Both the position numbers and the translations under genes were made by a program. A DNA stretch of 64,000 bases from NCBI GenBank assembly GCA_933822405.4, contig CAKOGP040002091.1:305889-369888 (forward strand), written 5' to 3'. Under the pieces are notes generated by a model. That model was not told where the DNA came from and made no database searches. It saw only the letters and a list, made by a program, of their open reading frames with translations. Positions within the stretch are counted from its first letter, which is position 1. Each line of letters starts with the position of its first letter. Shown piece after piece: positions 52,182-61,860 of this stretch. The DNA is from Cylindrotheca closterium. Its lineage: Eukaryota; Bacillariophyta; Bacillariophyceae; Bacillariales; Bacillariaceae.

Positions 52182-54629
52182 TCAATCCAAATCACACTCG
52201 GGTAAATGAGGACAATGTTCCACGTTGAGCTTGTGTATTTGAAAGGAGCACAGCGCGGTCTCTGGCAACTCATCCTGCTCGGCAGCTTCAATGATAAAGG
52301 CAAAGGCAATCGACAAGGATTTGGTATGGCCCTTCACGACACTCAAAATACCCTTGGCAATACTGGAAGCAGTAATGATAACATCCACCTCATAAACAGC
52401 CTTTTGTTTTTCAGCGCGCTCTTGAAAATAGTATTGGAGGGGAATCACTTTGCCCAACAGTGCTGGCGCCGTTCCATTGCCAACGGCCGCCTTGACAATC
52501 CATGGCCCTTCCATGACAATGGGAAGCAACTTCAGACGGGCGTCCCGATATTGCTGATCTCCCTTGACAAACTTGCACCAAACAGACGCCAGTGTCCCCG
52601 GAAATTGATCCAGCGGTGGTACCGTAAAGTATGCCACAAAGTTGCCAAAGGGTAACAAAAAGTTTACCAAAAAGGTATCTTCTTCACCCAACTTGCCTCC
52701 CATGACATTGGGATGCCGGGCAATATGTCGTAGAGGATTATCCGCCAACCACAAATCGACTCCTCGGCATTCAAAGGGAGCTTGTCCCGAAGGAATCTTG
52801 ACCTTATCTTGCAAGTAATTGGGTCCCCGTACCCGGAAAATGCTATTGTCCGAGGGGACCGACCAGCACGACTCGCCTCCATTGGATGGATATTGGGCCA
52901 AAGGCGAAGTCAGTGTATCCAAATCTTCGTGTATACTGGCGTCGAAAGTCTCGTCGATAATGTCTTCCCCATCGGTGGATTCGTTGTCAGAATCGTCCAC
53001 TTGTAGTTCGGTCGAAGCAGAAGTGGTTGAGGGTGCCCGATGCAGGCCTGCAAGTGTTGTTGGCTTCATCGTCGAAGTAGTACTGCTGATGCGTTTGGCG
53101 GCGGAAGGTCTTGGACGACTGCTTCGATCATTGTAATAATATTCCTTGCCCGCCCATGCTGCCGCCATCCACGTCAAGGCCAAGACATCCACTCGTATTT
53201 GCACAGAGGGAATATTCTGTTGATATACCTGAAAGAATGGATATAACGACACGAGTCCAATTCCAGCCCCGCCCATGACCATCCATGGATACTGTAACAG
53301 CCATAGAGCCTTGATATGTTTTTGCGGCGGTTGTTGTTGTTGCTTGGCCGTGTGTTGGAGCCATTGCTTGACAAATTCGTCCGTATTGACATCGGCCCGG
53401 ATCGATCGTACTTTTCGAAAGGCTATGGTCAAAGGCACTTTCCACCAGGTAGGTTCCTGTATCCGCAGATCGTCACATGTATTATTAGCATCCAGCAAAA
53501 AGGCCGATTTGAAAGCTTTGGTATTGACAATCGAGGCATTCATAGAACACGCCCTCAATATCTTGTCCACCTTGGGTATACTTTGCGTGACTTCTTTTGG
53601 TTTGCAACCCTTGTGAAAATCAGGCAAGCTTGCCAGCGTCGATTTCAAGGATTCCAATATTTTCAAGGCTTCGGGGTCTTGCTGCTGCAATACCACTTGC
53701 ATTTGCTGTAGCATTCGTATCAGTTCTAATTTCGTTTTCAATACTCGTCGTTCTTCCACTCGGGGAGGTTGCAATAGCAACAACGCAATTTCATAGGAGA
53801 TTTCCCATTGTAAAGAATGTGATGATTTGGATTTGGTAATGCGATACCAAAGCACTTTGGTGACAATGATCCGACCCTTTTTCTTTTTGGGTCTTTCGAT
53901 TGGTGGCGCTTCACCGACCGAAGAAGATTCTCCATGCTCAATGATTGTAATGTCATCATCAATGCTACTGCTCCTGTTGTCCGGTGATATCACGACCTTT
54001 CGGTTGACCTTGACGGATGGTGATAATGATGCGGATGCCAGCAATCGTTGGTGTTGGTGTTGTTGTTGTTGTTGTTGTTTGCTTCGATTCCCACCAACAC
54101 CACCAACACCACCTGGTTGTTCTACCACACAATTGGAACCGCCGCTTGATCCTGATGACATGGACCGTCGTACTCTTTGACACATTGTCGCTGCCCATTG
54201 GAGTGCCACAACCCACGTCTGAGCTTCATCTAACGTACTCACTGCACAAAAGAAATCCCGGGGTGGATTGGGCTCGGTCGATTTGACCATGAGTTCTTGT
54301 GTCAAAGACCGCTGTCCTCGAAAGAGAAATCCAAAGGAACCTCCCGGTAATCCCACATGCAAATCCCGTAACGTAGTGACATCAATAATCCGAGCGTGGT
54401 AAATGAGCAAGGTGTCTTTGGGAATCATATTCACATGATCCAAATCGGAATCTTCCGGTAACGTCACGTCAGCAGTGGAAGGTAATTCGTAATAGCGAAT
54501 CATCCCATTGTCCAACAATTCCAAATATCGGGGCCTCCAAATGCGACGGAATTGCCCTCGAATATGAGCTCTTCCAGCATGACGAATGGTGGGATCTCGG
54601 TTGGGAGAAGAGAATACCAAATCGTACAT
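52182..54629 (-). CDS. PH-domain and EDR2-domain lipid-binding protein
   Basis: Single exon, 815 residues. An N-terminal PH domain (about residues 18-155) with RYLELLDNGMIRYYE and WVVALQWAAT is followed by a Gln/Gly-rich linker, then a helical region that may be a PX-like domain (KVLWYRITK, then EISYEIALLLLQP). A membrane segment is at about 455-477 (WMVMGGAGIGLVSLYPFF). The C-terminal domain (about 590-805) has the EDR2/DUF1336 pattern: CWSVPSDNSIFRVRGPNYLQDKVKIPSG, GVDLWLADNPLRHIA, EDTFLVNFLLPFGNFVAYF and a terminal CSFQIHKL segment. Plant EDR2-like proteins combine PH and EDR2 with a START domain and link lipids to stress signalling; START is not seen here. A lipid-transfer or membrane-contact role is inferred. 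Confidence 0.85.
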   Translation of the reverse strand: MYDLVFSSPNRDPTIRHAGRAHIRGQFRRIWRPRYLELLDNGMIRYYELPSTADVTLPEDSDLDHVNMIPKDTLLIYHARIIDVTTLRDLHVGLPGGSFGFLFRGQRSLTQELMVKSTEPNPPRDFFCAVSTLDEAQTWVVALQWAATMCQRVRRSMSSGSSGGSNCVVEQPGGVGGVGGNRSKQQQQQQHQHQRLLASASLSPSVKVNRKVVISPDNRSSSIDDDITIIEHGESSSVGEAPPIERPKKKKGRIIVTKVLWYRITKSKSSHSLQWEISYEIALLLLQPPRVEERRVLKTKLELIRMLQQMQVVLQQQDPEALKILESLKSTLASLPDFHKGCKPKEVTQSIPKVDKILRACSMNASIVNTKAFKSAFLLDANNTCDDLRIQEPTWWKVPLTIAFRKVRSIRADVNTDEFVKQWLQHTAKQQQQPPQKHIKALWLLQYPWMVMGGAGIGLVSLYPFFQVYQQNIPSVQIRVDVLALTWMAAAWAGKEYYYNDRSSRPRPSAAKRISSTTSTMKPTTLAGLHRAPSTTSASTELQVDDSDNESTDGEDIIDETFDASIHEDLDTLTSPLAQYPSNGGESCWSVPSDNSIFRVRGPNYLQDKVKIPSGQAPFECRGVDLWLADNPLRHIARHPNVMGGKLGEEDTFLVNFLLPFGNFVAYFTVPPLDQFPGTLASVWCKFVKGDQQYRDARLKLLPIVMEGPWIVKAAVGNGTAPALLGKVIPLQYYFQERAEKQKAVYEVDVIITASSIAKGILSVVKGHTKSLSIAFAFIIEAAEQDELPETALCSFQIHKLNVEHCPHLPECDLD

Positions 54630-55175
54630 GCTGTCGCGACTGTAGTATAGTAATTATGATAGAATGGAGTATGCTGATTATTTGAAGCAATCACAGAGAT
54701 TGGAGACGTTTAGACTGTAATGCACTGGTTTTTGGAGTACCTAGTGTTGTAGTTGAGCTAGAGGATGACTATCATTGGATGAAAATGGACTTGCGCGTTG
54801 AGTAAGACTTGTCTTTATTCCTGTTGCGTGTCATCAATCATCGCATTCTTTGTACCGGTACGAATGAGGAACAAAAAAACGTTACCTGAACGTCGTATCG
54901 AATTCCCCCAAATTTGGAGTCTGTAGTCATAATCATTCTACGGGTACTGTGGTAGATGAAACATTTCAAAAATTTACAAAACCCAAAACGGTATTAAAAT
55001 ACAGAGTGAAAGCACCCCTATTTCATGCCCACCCCTTTTTGGGTCTAAGATATCCAACCCATCACCTTTTCTTCTTCTCCAAAAGCAAGTCGTCAAGAAA
55101 TATCCACAACGCCCATTGTTGTTTTAGTTCCGCTACAAAACTAATCACACCTCTCACTTACAGTCGTCAGGCTAG
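54630..55175. promoter_or_regulatory. Divergent gap, EDR2-like and urease accessory genes
   Basis: 546 bp between divergent starts, no gene. A GTACCGGTAC palindrome lies at 54853-54862. A polypyrimidine stretch (about 55070-55080) precedes the urease-accessory leader. Confidence 0.45.
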
Positions 55176-56984
55176 ATGAGTTTAGGTCAAACCATCAAGC
55201 ATGGCATCGGGCGCCTCACAGCCAGTGCTGATACCCAAGTGACGAGACTCACCAAAGTCAGCCACAAGGCTCCGACTCGACTCTTGCCCATTCGAAAGAC
55301 CAGCATTGAAAAGGCGGGAGCCGCCGTGTGTGCCTTGAGTAATTATGGGGGTGGCATGTTGCAAGGAGATGCGTCTGATTTATTTATCAATGTCGAGAAA
55401 CAAGCAAGATTGGGAGTGACCACACAAGGAGTTAGTCGAATTTATTCGCAACGATTGTCCAACGAATGTCAAGCCAATTTGCAGGCCACCGTCGACAAGG
55501 ATGCGCTGTTGGTGTATGCTCCCGATCCCTGTTCTCTCTTTGCGGCATCTTCCTTTTCGCAAAAACAAGACTTTTCCATTCACCCGGATTCCTCCGTGGT
55601 CCTAGTGGATTGGTTTTCGTCCGGTCGATACCGAAACGGGGAGCACTGGGCCTTTGACAAGCTGTCGTCTCGTACCTCTTTGAAATGGTTGGGAGAAGAA
55701 TCCTCCCCGCCATTCTTGCAAGATTCTGTCACCATGGATCTTCGCATCAAGCAGACCAATCCATCTGAAAAGGACCCATTGGGAGTTTACAACTTTCATA
55801 CCTTTGCCTCGTTGATTCTCTATGGCAAAGAGACGGAAGAAATCAAGAAGCAGTGTGAAATGCTCCAAGATAGTTTTGCTTCCGAAACGACACGAATTCG
55901 AGCACGAGACTCGGTACAACTGTTGGAGAAGGACTTGAGGCTATCAGGTCAAGTCTGCATGGGATTGAGCAAGGTCGAATTGCCCGGCAAGGAACATGAT
56001 GCCCACGTCATTCGGTTGGCCGCCACGACCAATGAAGATTTGTATCGAGTCTTTCATCATTGTCTCTTGCCATTACACGAAAAATTTGGAATGGAATTCT
56101 ACAAGGACCGCATCAGCGCCAATCAGTCGCAAATCGACAAGATGCAAAAGACGGATCAAGGTTCGGGAGCCTCTGTTCGACCGACCAAGTACGCAGTCCG
56201 AGACGATCCAACAGAAGGCAATTCCTTATTTGACGAATCCATGGAGAATGTGGGGAACGGGTACTGGTCAGCCTTTATGCTTGCAGATTCCAGCATGCCC
56301 ACGGGGAGTTTTGCTCATTCATCTGGATTGGAAGCTGCTGAACAACTTGGTTTCGTCAAGGACGAAGACGATTTGCAAACCTTTGTTCAAGCTGCAACTC
56401 GGTCCACCATGCAAGTCATGACTCCATTTCTAATCACTGGACACAGACTGGCTTTGGAAGATATTGTGGACCATGAAGTGTATGCCGCCAAATGGAAGGA
56501 ATTGGATCAACAAATGCAGGCTGTCTTGAATTCAAATGCTCCTGCTTGTGCGGCATCCTTGGATCAAGGAAAATCCTTGTTGCGAGTCGCCAAACATTGG
56601 ATTGGTCAAGGCAACAACAGTACCATTCTGAGCCTGAAGACCTTGGGTGGTGGGCAGTGCCATCATATTGCACCGATCATGGGATCACTTGGTGCTCATT
56701 TGGGTATCTCTGAAGTTCAAGTCTGCCGTTTGTTTGGATACTGTGTGGCAAGAGACATTGTCTCGGCAGCCGTCAGATTGTCCTTGGTGGGTCCCTTGGC
56801 CAGTGTTCCACTCTTGCATCGAGTTCAAGGAGCAGCCGAAGATGGTTATCGGGCTAGTTTGTTGGCCATGGCTCAGAGTGTTGACGGCCAAAATCCATTG
56901 GTGTCCGCGGCAGGAAGTTCACCCATCGTCGATGCGATTCATCCGTCCCATGACGTTTTGCAAGTCCGATTGTTTCGATCATAG
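55176..56984 (+). CDS. UreD-UreF fusion, urease accessory protein
   Basis: Single exon, 602 residues. The N-terminal half (about 30-310) is UreD/UreH-like: NYGGGMLQGDASDLFINVE is the conserved GGxxxGD segment, then a beta-sandwich with GVTTQGVSRIY and DSSVVLVDWFSSGR. The C-terminal half (about 360-590) is UreF-like: LADSSMPTGSFAHSSGLEAA is the classical motif, with KTLGGGQCHHIAPIMGSLG and YCVARDIVSAAVRLSLVGP. In bacteria and plants these are separate proteins that join UreG to place nickel in urease. The fusion fixes the UreD:UreF ratio. No signal peptide, so cytosolic. A Gln/Lys/Ser linker (about 318-350) joins the two halves. No introns. Confidence 0.93.
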   Translation: MSLGQTIKHGIGRLTASADTQVTRLTKVSHKAPTRLLPIRKTSIEKAGAAVCALSNYGGGMLQGDASDLFINVEKQARLGVTTQGVSRIYSQRLSNECQANLQATVDKDALLVYAPDPCSLFAASSFSQKQDFSIHPDSSVVLVDWFSSGRYRNGEHWAFDKLSSRTSLKWLGEESSPPFLQDSVTMDLRIKQTNPSEKDPLGVYNFHTFASLILYGKETEEIKKQCEMLQDSFASETTRIRARDSVQLLEKDLRLSGQVCMGLSKVELPGKEHDAHVIRLAATTNEDLYRVFHHCLLPLHEKFGMEFYKDRISANQSQIDKMQKTDQGSGASVRPTKYAVRDDPTEGNSLFDESMENVGNGYWSAFMLADSSMPTGSFAHSSGLEAAEQLGFVKDEDDLQTFVQAATRSTMQVMTPFLITGHRLALEDIVDHEVYAAKWKELDQQMQAVLNSNAPACAASLDQGKSLLRVAKHWIGQGNNSTILSLKTLGGGQCHHIAPIMGSLGAHLGISEVQVCRLFGYCVARDIVSAAVRLSLVGPLASVPLLHRVQGAAEDGYRASLLAMAQSVDGQNPLVSAAGSSPIVDAIHPSHDVLQVRLFRS

Positions 56985-57371
56985 AAATAATGGAAGACTT
57001 TAGAGTGGATTTGAGTAGTTGGTTTCTACTGATATCGGAGTAATACTGGAATATTCTTACATCGTTTTGTTGTAGGTTTTTGTGTTGAGGCGTTCGATCT
57101 TGCCTTTTATGACATGTTACTACCATAGTTCTACGTCATGTCCGTTCGCACACAAATGTAGAGAATACAGCTTCTTATGAAGAGTGCCGGGCAAGATCTC
57201 CATCCTTGTTTCGTCGTGCGGATCATCGTTGTATTTTTGGTAGCCTCGACGGCCACATAGAATGAGCATTCCAGGTTTCAATGTGCGAGATTTGGTTTCG
57301 TTTTACAACTGTTGTGAAACTTCTCCTTCCATAACAACACCCATATTGAAGCCTGACAACGCATTCGTGTC
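56985..57371. other. Gap between convergent genes
   Basis: 387 bp of 3' untranslated sequence from the urease-accessory and transporter genes; no coding or RNA signal seen. Confidence 0.4.
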
Positions 57372-58787
57372 CTATGGTTTCAAAGATACTCTTGGATGAC
57401 TCAGACGCAAAGCAAATGATCCACAAAGAACAACGAGGCCAGCCGATGCAAAAGCAGCTGCAGAGCCTAAGCGACTGGATACACCTCCAAGTAGTATCGG
57501 ACCGATCACCCGACCGATCGTGTTTATTGCTCCATCAAGACCCAATATCTTTCCTCGCTGGTTGGCTTCAACGTGCTGAAATAGCATTGCAGGAATGGAT
57601 GGACCATACAGCGATACTCCAGAGCAGAAAAGTGATGCAAAGGCCACAATCCAACGCCACGCGAAACTAGCCGAAGAACCGAAAGCGGATGCTCCGATAC
57701 CAAGCAAACCAGTTGAAACAATAAATAGTCCTGCTGCGCATGTCGCAACAGGACCATGATTCTTGAGAATCGAGCCAACAGAAGTTGCTGACATTAAGAA
57801 GCTTATGCATGCCATGAACGTGTACACAAGTCCAATGCTTTTCGCATCAAAGTGACCATCGTGCTTCAGTAGCTGCGCAAAAAATGCATGAAAAGTGGCA
57901 TCTCCAATATTGAATAGAAATGAAACAATGAAAATGGAAGGCGCCCCCATTAGGGTGGCCGCAATCAATGAGAATGGTGTGGAATCCTGGTTCGTGTCAT
58001 CGTTGCGTATCTTTTTGTTCCACCTCTCTTTTGCATATGATTCCTTGACGAACAGCATCACAGCCATGGAAGCTACGATTGATGCAGCTGCAGAGACTCC
58101 AATTACTATAGATAGAGAATCCGACGAAAGCATGTCTTCAGCATTCCCTGTTCTATGTCGGTGAATCAAATCGTACATGATCCCCCCTGCCGCTGGTCCA
58201 ATGACATATGCGGCCGTGGCAGAAGCGTCTTTGAGTGCAAGATACTTTGGCAAGTTCCCATCCTGGAATCCAAGGTCTGCTAGAAGGGCCTTGCTCACAG
58301 GACTGTTTCCGGCAAAAAGTCCTGTCAGCATTCTCATTGCCAAAAACAACGAAAGGGATCCGTCAGACCGAATCACGAGGCTCTGAAGTGTAAGGCCAAG
58401 CCCGCTGCCAAAGAGGGAGAGCGCAATGACAGGTTTCCTTCCAATCCTGTCGGATAGTGCAGGCCAAATAAACACACCAACAAACATGCCCATCGGATAG
58501 GCAGAGGTCAACGAGCCAAATGAAGCGCCAGCTTCGAGCTCGAAATATCTCCCCAGTGCTGGTGTGATTGGTCCCGTCATTGTAAATCCCAGCAAACTGA
58601 GGAACGAAGATGCAAGTATTGCACCAACGGTCCACCGTCGATCGACTTTCTCATGTCTTGGACTATTCAGCAATGGTGATATTGACAGTGAAGGCAGTGT
58701 TGATGAACCTAAATCATTTGTTGTCTTTTGTTGTGAAGCAGAATGAGAATGTCGTTCCGTCACTGAAGCTAGCCGATCTCCAGTCAT
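57372..58787 (-). CDS. Major facilitator superfamily transporter
   Basis: Single exon in this model, 471 residues from the ATG at 58787; the longer open frame starts with TTG, so an upstream coding exon cannot be excluded. About 12 membrane segments are visible. The conserved loop 2-3 motif reads PALSDRIGRKPVI, and LTGLFAGNSPVSKALLADL resembles the helix 4-5 motif of the drug/H+ antiporter-like MFS group. A ~40-residue cytosolic N-terminus rich in Ser/His precedes helix 1, and a central loop (KESYAKERWNKK...) separates the two six-helix halves. It should be a plasma or vacuolar membrane exporter or importer; substrate cannot be told. Confidence 0.85.
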   Translation of the reverse strand: MTGDRLASVTERHSHSASQQKTTNDLGSSTLPSLSISPLLNSPRHEKVDRRWTVGAILASSFLSLLGFTMTGPITPALGRYFELEAGASFGSLTSAYPMGMFVGVFIWPALSDRIGRKPVIALSLFGSGLGLTLQSLVIRSDGSLSLFLAMRMLTGLFAGNSPVSKALLADLGFQDGNLPKYLALKDASATAAYVIGPAAGGIMYDLIHRHRTGNAEDMLSSDSLSIVIGVSAAASIVASMAVMLFVKESYAKERWNKKIRNDDTNQDSTPFSLIAATLMGAPSIFIVSFLFNIGDATFHAFFAQLLKHDGHFDAKSIGLVYTFMACISFLMSATSVGSILKNHGPVATCAAGLFIVSTGLLGIGASAFGSSASFAWRWIVAFASLFCSGVSLYGPSIPAMLFQHVEANQRGKILGLDGAINTIGRVIGPILLGGVSSRLGSAAAFASAGLVVLCGSFALRLSHPRVSLKP

Positions 58788-58996
58788 GGAAGAATGTTGT
58801 CGTACAGAGAGAATGAAAGTTTGTGAAGGCAAGCCATCACCACTGACATTCAATGGAGTTCTTGTTACGTTTTTCGAAAAGGCTTTAAAATGTACGACTA
58901 GGACGATTCGTGGAAGCGTTTGGGTTCTTTGGTTTTGAAGGGTTCGTACTGTGTGACAGTGTAGAAAGCAATCTCGATCTGAATGACTATGTCTAT

Positions 58997-60233
58997 TTAC
59001 ACATTGATGTCTCGCTCTCGTTTGAGTCTGTCGGGTATTGCATATCCCATGACTCTATCATAGTCTTCGAAGACAGGATCCACAGGAAGAAACCATGTCC
59101 AGTATCCTTGAAGTCCAAATACATCCTTCAACGGCATCGGTTCATCCTCAGCATCGTAAAGCGTTCCGCTAGCCTTTTTCTTTAGCCGATCAATTGTTCC
59201 AATTCCAGTCATTATTCCGTAAATCACATTCAACAACATGGACGACACAAATAGCATCGTCATGATACAAAGAATGGTCATAACCCGAACCAACAAAACA
59301 ACAAGATCTGGGAACACACATTCATCACTATTGCAGAAGAAGTAGTTGATCCCAAAGACAATCAGCGCGTATGCACACCCGGTCCATGTGTAGCAAAGAA
59401 ATAAAATGAAGTGCTCTGAAACGAGGAGATTTGGATTAGCACCAGCAAAAGTGAATTCACGAAAGCGTAGAAGTTGCAAATGCTTACTGAAGTTGTTGGC
59501 TCCGACACAATTGTTCATCCACGGACAGTGGTGATCCATCCCACTTATACATCTGTTGCATATTCGGCAATGGTGTGCGCCTGGTGGCTTGTAGGTTTGA
59601 CAGTGCGAACACATTGCATGGGTTGTGACGCCCTTTGTGAAAAGAATTGGCAAAGGAACTGCTTCTTGCGGTATGGACCCTGGGTCTGTCAACATTGTCT
59701 TGCCATGTGAGGCCAGTGCGAGAGTAGCTAACGTAATGAATGTCATCGCAATTCCTGGTCGTATACTATTGTTTTTTGCCAACAGTGACATTGTCAGGAT
59801 CGCAAACATGTATAATATCCACACCATAGAACTCATGATAGTCCCAACTTTATCACCATGGTTTGTCCATATTCCATTGCTTTCGCTAGTCCCACAAGTA
59901 CATCCCCAAGGCTCATCATTGTACGTGTCTTCATAGTAATTGATGTCCAATTCACCTGCTTTCCCCACACAACAATCATGTTTTGCCTGGGTACAAAGTC
60001 GGCTGCAAAGTGACCTTCTATCCATTTTCTCCGAGGCATCGACAGAATACATGGACTGCTCAAACGTTGGAACATGCTGCGTGCAAAGCAAGAGGGAAAC
60101 ATTGATCAGATGATGCATCACATGCTGAATGATGTTCTTCTTCTATTCTTACTTGTGGGACCCTCCGTCTTGGAACATTACTTTCCCTTCTTCCCCCAAC
60201 TAATGGTGCAACTTCAGCTTGGGTGAACGACAT
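58997..60233 (-). CDS. DHHC palmitoyltransferase, paralog B
   Basis: Exons 60233-60153, 60076-59488 and 59415-58997 give 362 residues. The first exon (MSFTQAEVAPLVGG...) was added because the middle frame has no good ATG; phases agree. The 72-bp intron 59487-59416 has no stop and is a multiple of three, so unspliced RNA adds 24 residues right after the catalytic region. The Cys-rich domain is CSHCQTYKPPGAHHCRICNR and GMDHHCPWMNNCVGANN with the DHHC catalytic site. It shares four membrane segments, the TGIGTIDRLKKKA segment and DPVFEDYDRVMGY with paralog A, so they are duplicates about 13 kb apart on the same strand. Unlike A, there is no intron inside DHHC; B's intron lies 14 residues downstream. 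Confidence 0.92.
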
Positions 60234-60594
60234 TGCTTGCGATGTCTAGTGGAGAATGAACACTGCCAATTTTGCAGCAATGTACCGGTATTCAACTGTT
60301 GTTGGTCTTTCAGAGTGAAAGAGGCTTCTTCAGCTCCTGTTTCCGTTCAGTCCATTTTCATTTTCGTCGATGAAGATGACAAAACAATTTCCCGCCCTTT
60401 GCGAAAAAGGTCTGTACATCTGTTCGAAGCAAAGTATTCGAATGAGTCGGAGGACCTTCCGGTATTTGGCTAGCTTAGCGTCATATTGGCTTGGCAGGAC
60501 CGGCCTACTACTGTAAGGATTGCAAATTTAAAGTTATAGTAGTACGTTGCGACTGTAGGTGTAAAAAGGATTGACCGACTCAAACACTAGTATA
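60234..60594. other. Gap between DHHC-B and J-like gene
   Basis: 361 bp. A GTACCGGTA palindrome is at 60282-60290. It holds the DHHC-B promoter and the J-like gene 3' untranslated region. The frame 60219-60473 overlaps the DHHC first exon and is not supported. Confidence 0.4.
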
Positions 60595-61860
60595 TCATGT
60601 TAAAATGTTAAAATATCCAAGCCCAATCATGCGGAATTCATCATACAGCTGCGAGCATAGTTCACAATAGCTGTGCAAAAGATCTTTGCAGAAGCAGGAG
60701 GAGGATGGTTCTTCCTCGTTCTTCAGCAAGAGTGGTTCTTCGTCACTCATCTTTTGCTCAATTCTCGGGGCTGCTCCGTTGCCGCAAACAGTGAAGCATG
60801 CCTGTACTTCTTCTTCAACTACATCCTTCTGGATTGGTTGCGAAGTAACAATCATAGATTTGGTTCGAGCTCCTGTTACTGGATCGTCAGTAAAGGTCTC
60901 TATCCGGGTAACTCTCTTGCCATACAAGATACGAGTTGTGGTAAATACTCGGGTTCTTCCGTCTGGTGAGGTCTTGGATGATCCTTCCCACCCAGCAGGA
61001 TAGGAGGACAAGCTTTTGATCTCATCCCAAGAGGCAGTTGGTGTCAATGGCCGAATAGGGGTTTCAAAAACTTTGCTTCCGAAGACTTGTTCAAAGACGA
61101 CCAACGAATCTGAAAATGGTACGCATCCACGAGCCTCAAAGAGGTCTTTCAATGGTCCTTCCAGGATTCGCTCTTTTTCCTCTTCTGAAATTTGATTTCT
61201 TTGCTGTTCAACGAAATCTATTCGATTCAACTGAGCTGTTCTCTTTGTTCCGTCATCTTTCTTGCTTATATTCGTCGACGCGACAGACGCATCCCCAAAG
61301 GATTCACCAGAGGCCACGGAAGAAAATGTTGACGCAGAATCGGACCGAACCAATTCCGGAACCACTACTTCAGGTTCAGCCTCGGATTCAGAATTGGCAA
61401 GTATGAGACTGTGTCTGCTTGTTGCCAAACGGCCCCCAACAAAAATATCGCCTGCCAAATTCCGAGTCCCCATACGTTTGCCTCCAACATACATCTCTCC
61501 TGCCAAACCTCTAGTGTATTTCCTGTTTTCCATAGAGCTCAGATGCAAGTCGTACCTTCGCCTCGCTTCTTTGTTCACCAAGGTTTCATAAGCAGCTGAC
61601 AGTAGATCAAATAACTGTATCCTTCGCTGCTGTTGCTCTTCGTCGGTGCAGGTTCTACCTGGGTGATGTAACAAGCCCAATCTGCGAAATGCCTTGCGAA
61701 CTTCCGATGTGGTGGCGTCTCGTCGAAGGTGAAGTATGTCGTATGGATTGATCGGGGGTGGATCCTCCTTTTCCACCACCTCGTGCTGTGCCAGCGTCCC
61801 GCACTCACATTGTTCTAACGTCAGGAGTGCTGACGACGAGAACGGATTGCACCACTCCAT
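60595..61860 (-). CDS. J-domain-like protein lacking HPD
   Basis: Single exon in this model, 421 residues from the ATG at 61860; in the longer frame the first codon is GTG. A J-like domain occupies about residues 35-105: NPYDILHLRRDATTSEVRKAFRRL, then LHHPGR, then FDLLSAAYETLVNKEARRRYDLHL. Helices I-IV are clear, but the HPD tripeptide needed to stimulate Hsp70 ATPase is HPG, so it is probably a J-like domain that does not activate Hsp70 in the usual way. Two short repeats follow (LAGEMYVGGKR, LAGDIFVGGRL). The rest is Ser/Glu-rich with an acidic middle and a Cys-rich end (CFCKDLLHSYCELCSQLYDEF), of unknown function. Confidence 0.75.
   Translation of the reverse strand: MEWCNPFSSSALLTLEQCECGTLAQHEVVEKEDPPPINPYDILHLRRDATTSEVRKAFRRLGLLHHPGRTCTDEEQQQRRIQLFDLLSAAYETLVNKEARRRYDLHLSSMENRKYTRGLAGEMYVGGKRMGTRNLAGDIFVGGRLATSRHSLILANSESEAEPEVVVPELVRSDSASTFSSVASGESFGDASVASTNISKKDDGTKRTAQLNRIDFVEQQRNQISEEEKERILEGPLKDLFEARGCVPFSDSLVVFEQVFGSKVFETPIRPLTPTASWDEIKSLSSYPAGWEGSSKTSPDGRTRVFTTTRILYGKRVTRIETFTDDPVTGARTKSMIVTSQPIQKDVVEEEVQACFTVCGNGAAPRIEQKMSDEEPLLLKNEEEPSSSCFCKDLLHSYCELCSQLYDEFRMIGLGYFNILT

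Noticed and set aside
60219..60473. 84-residue plus-strand open frame
   Set aside because: Overlaps the first exon of DHHC-B antisense and has no recognisable features.
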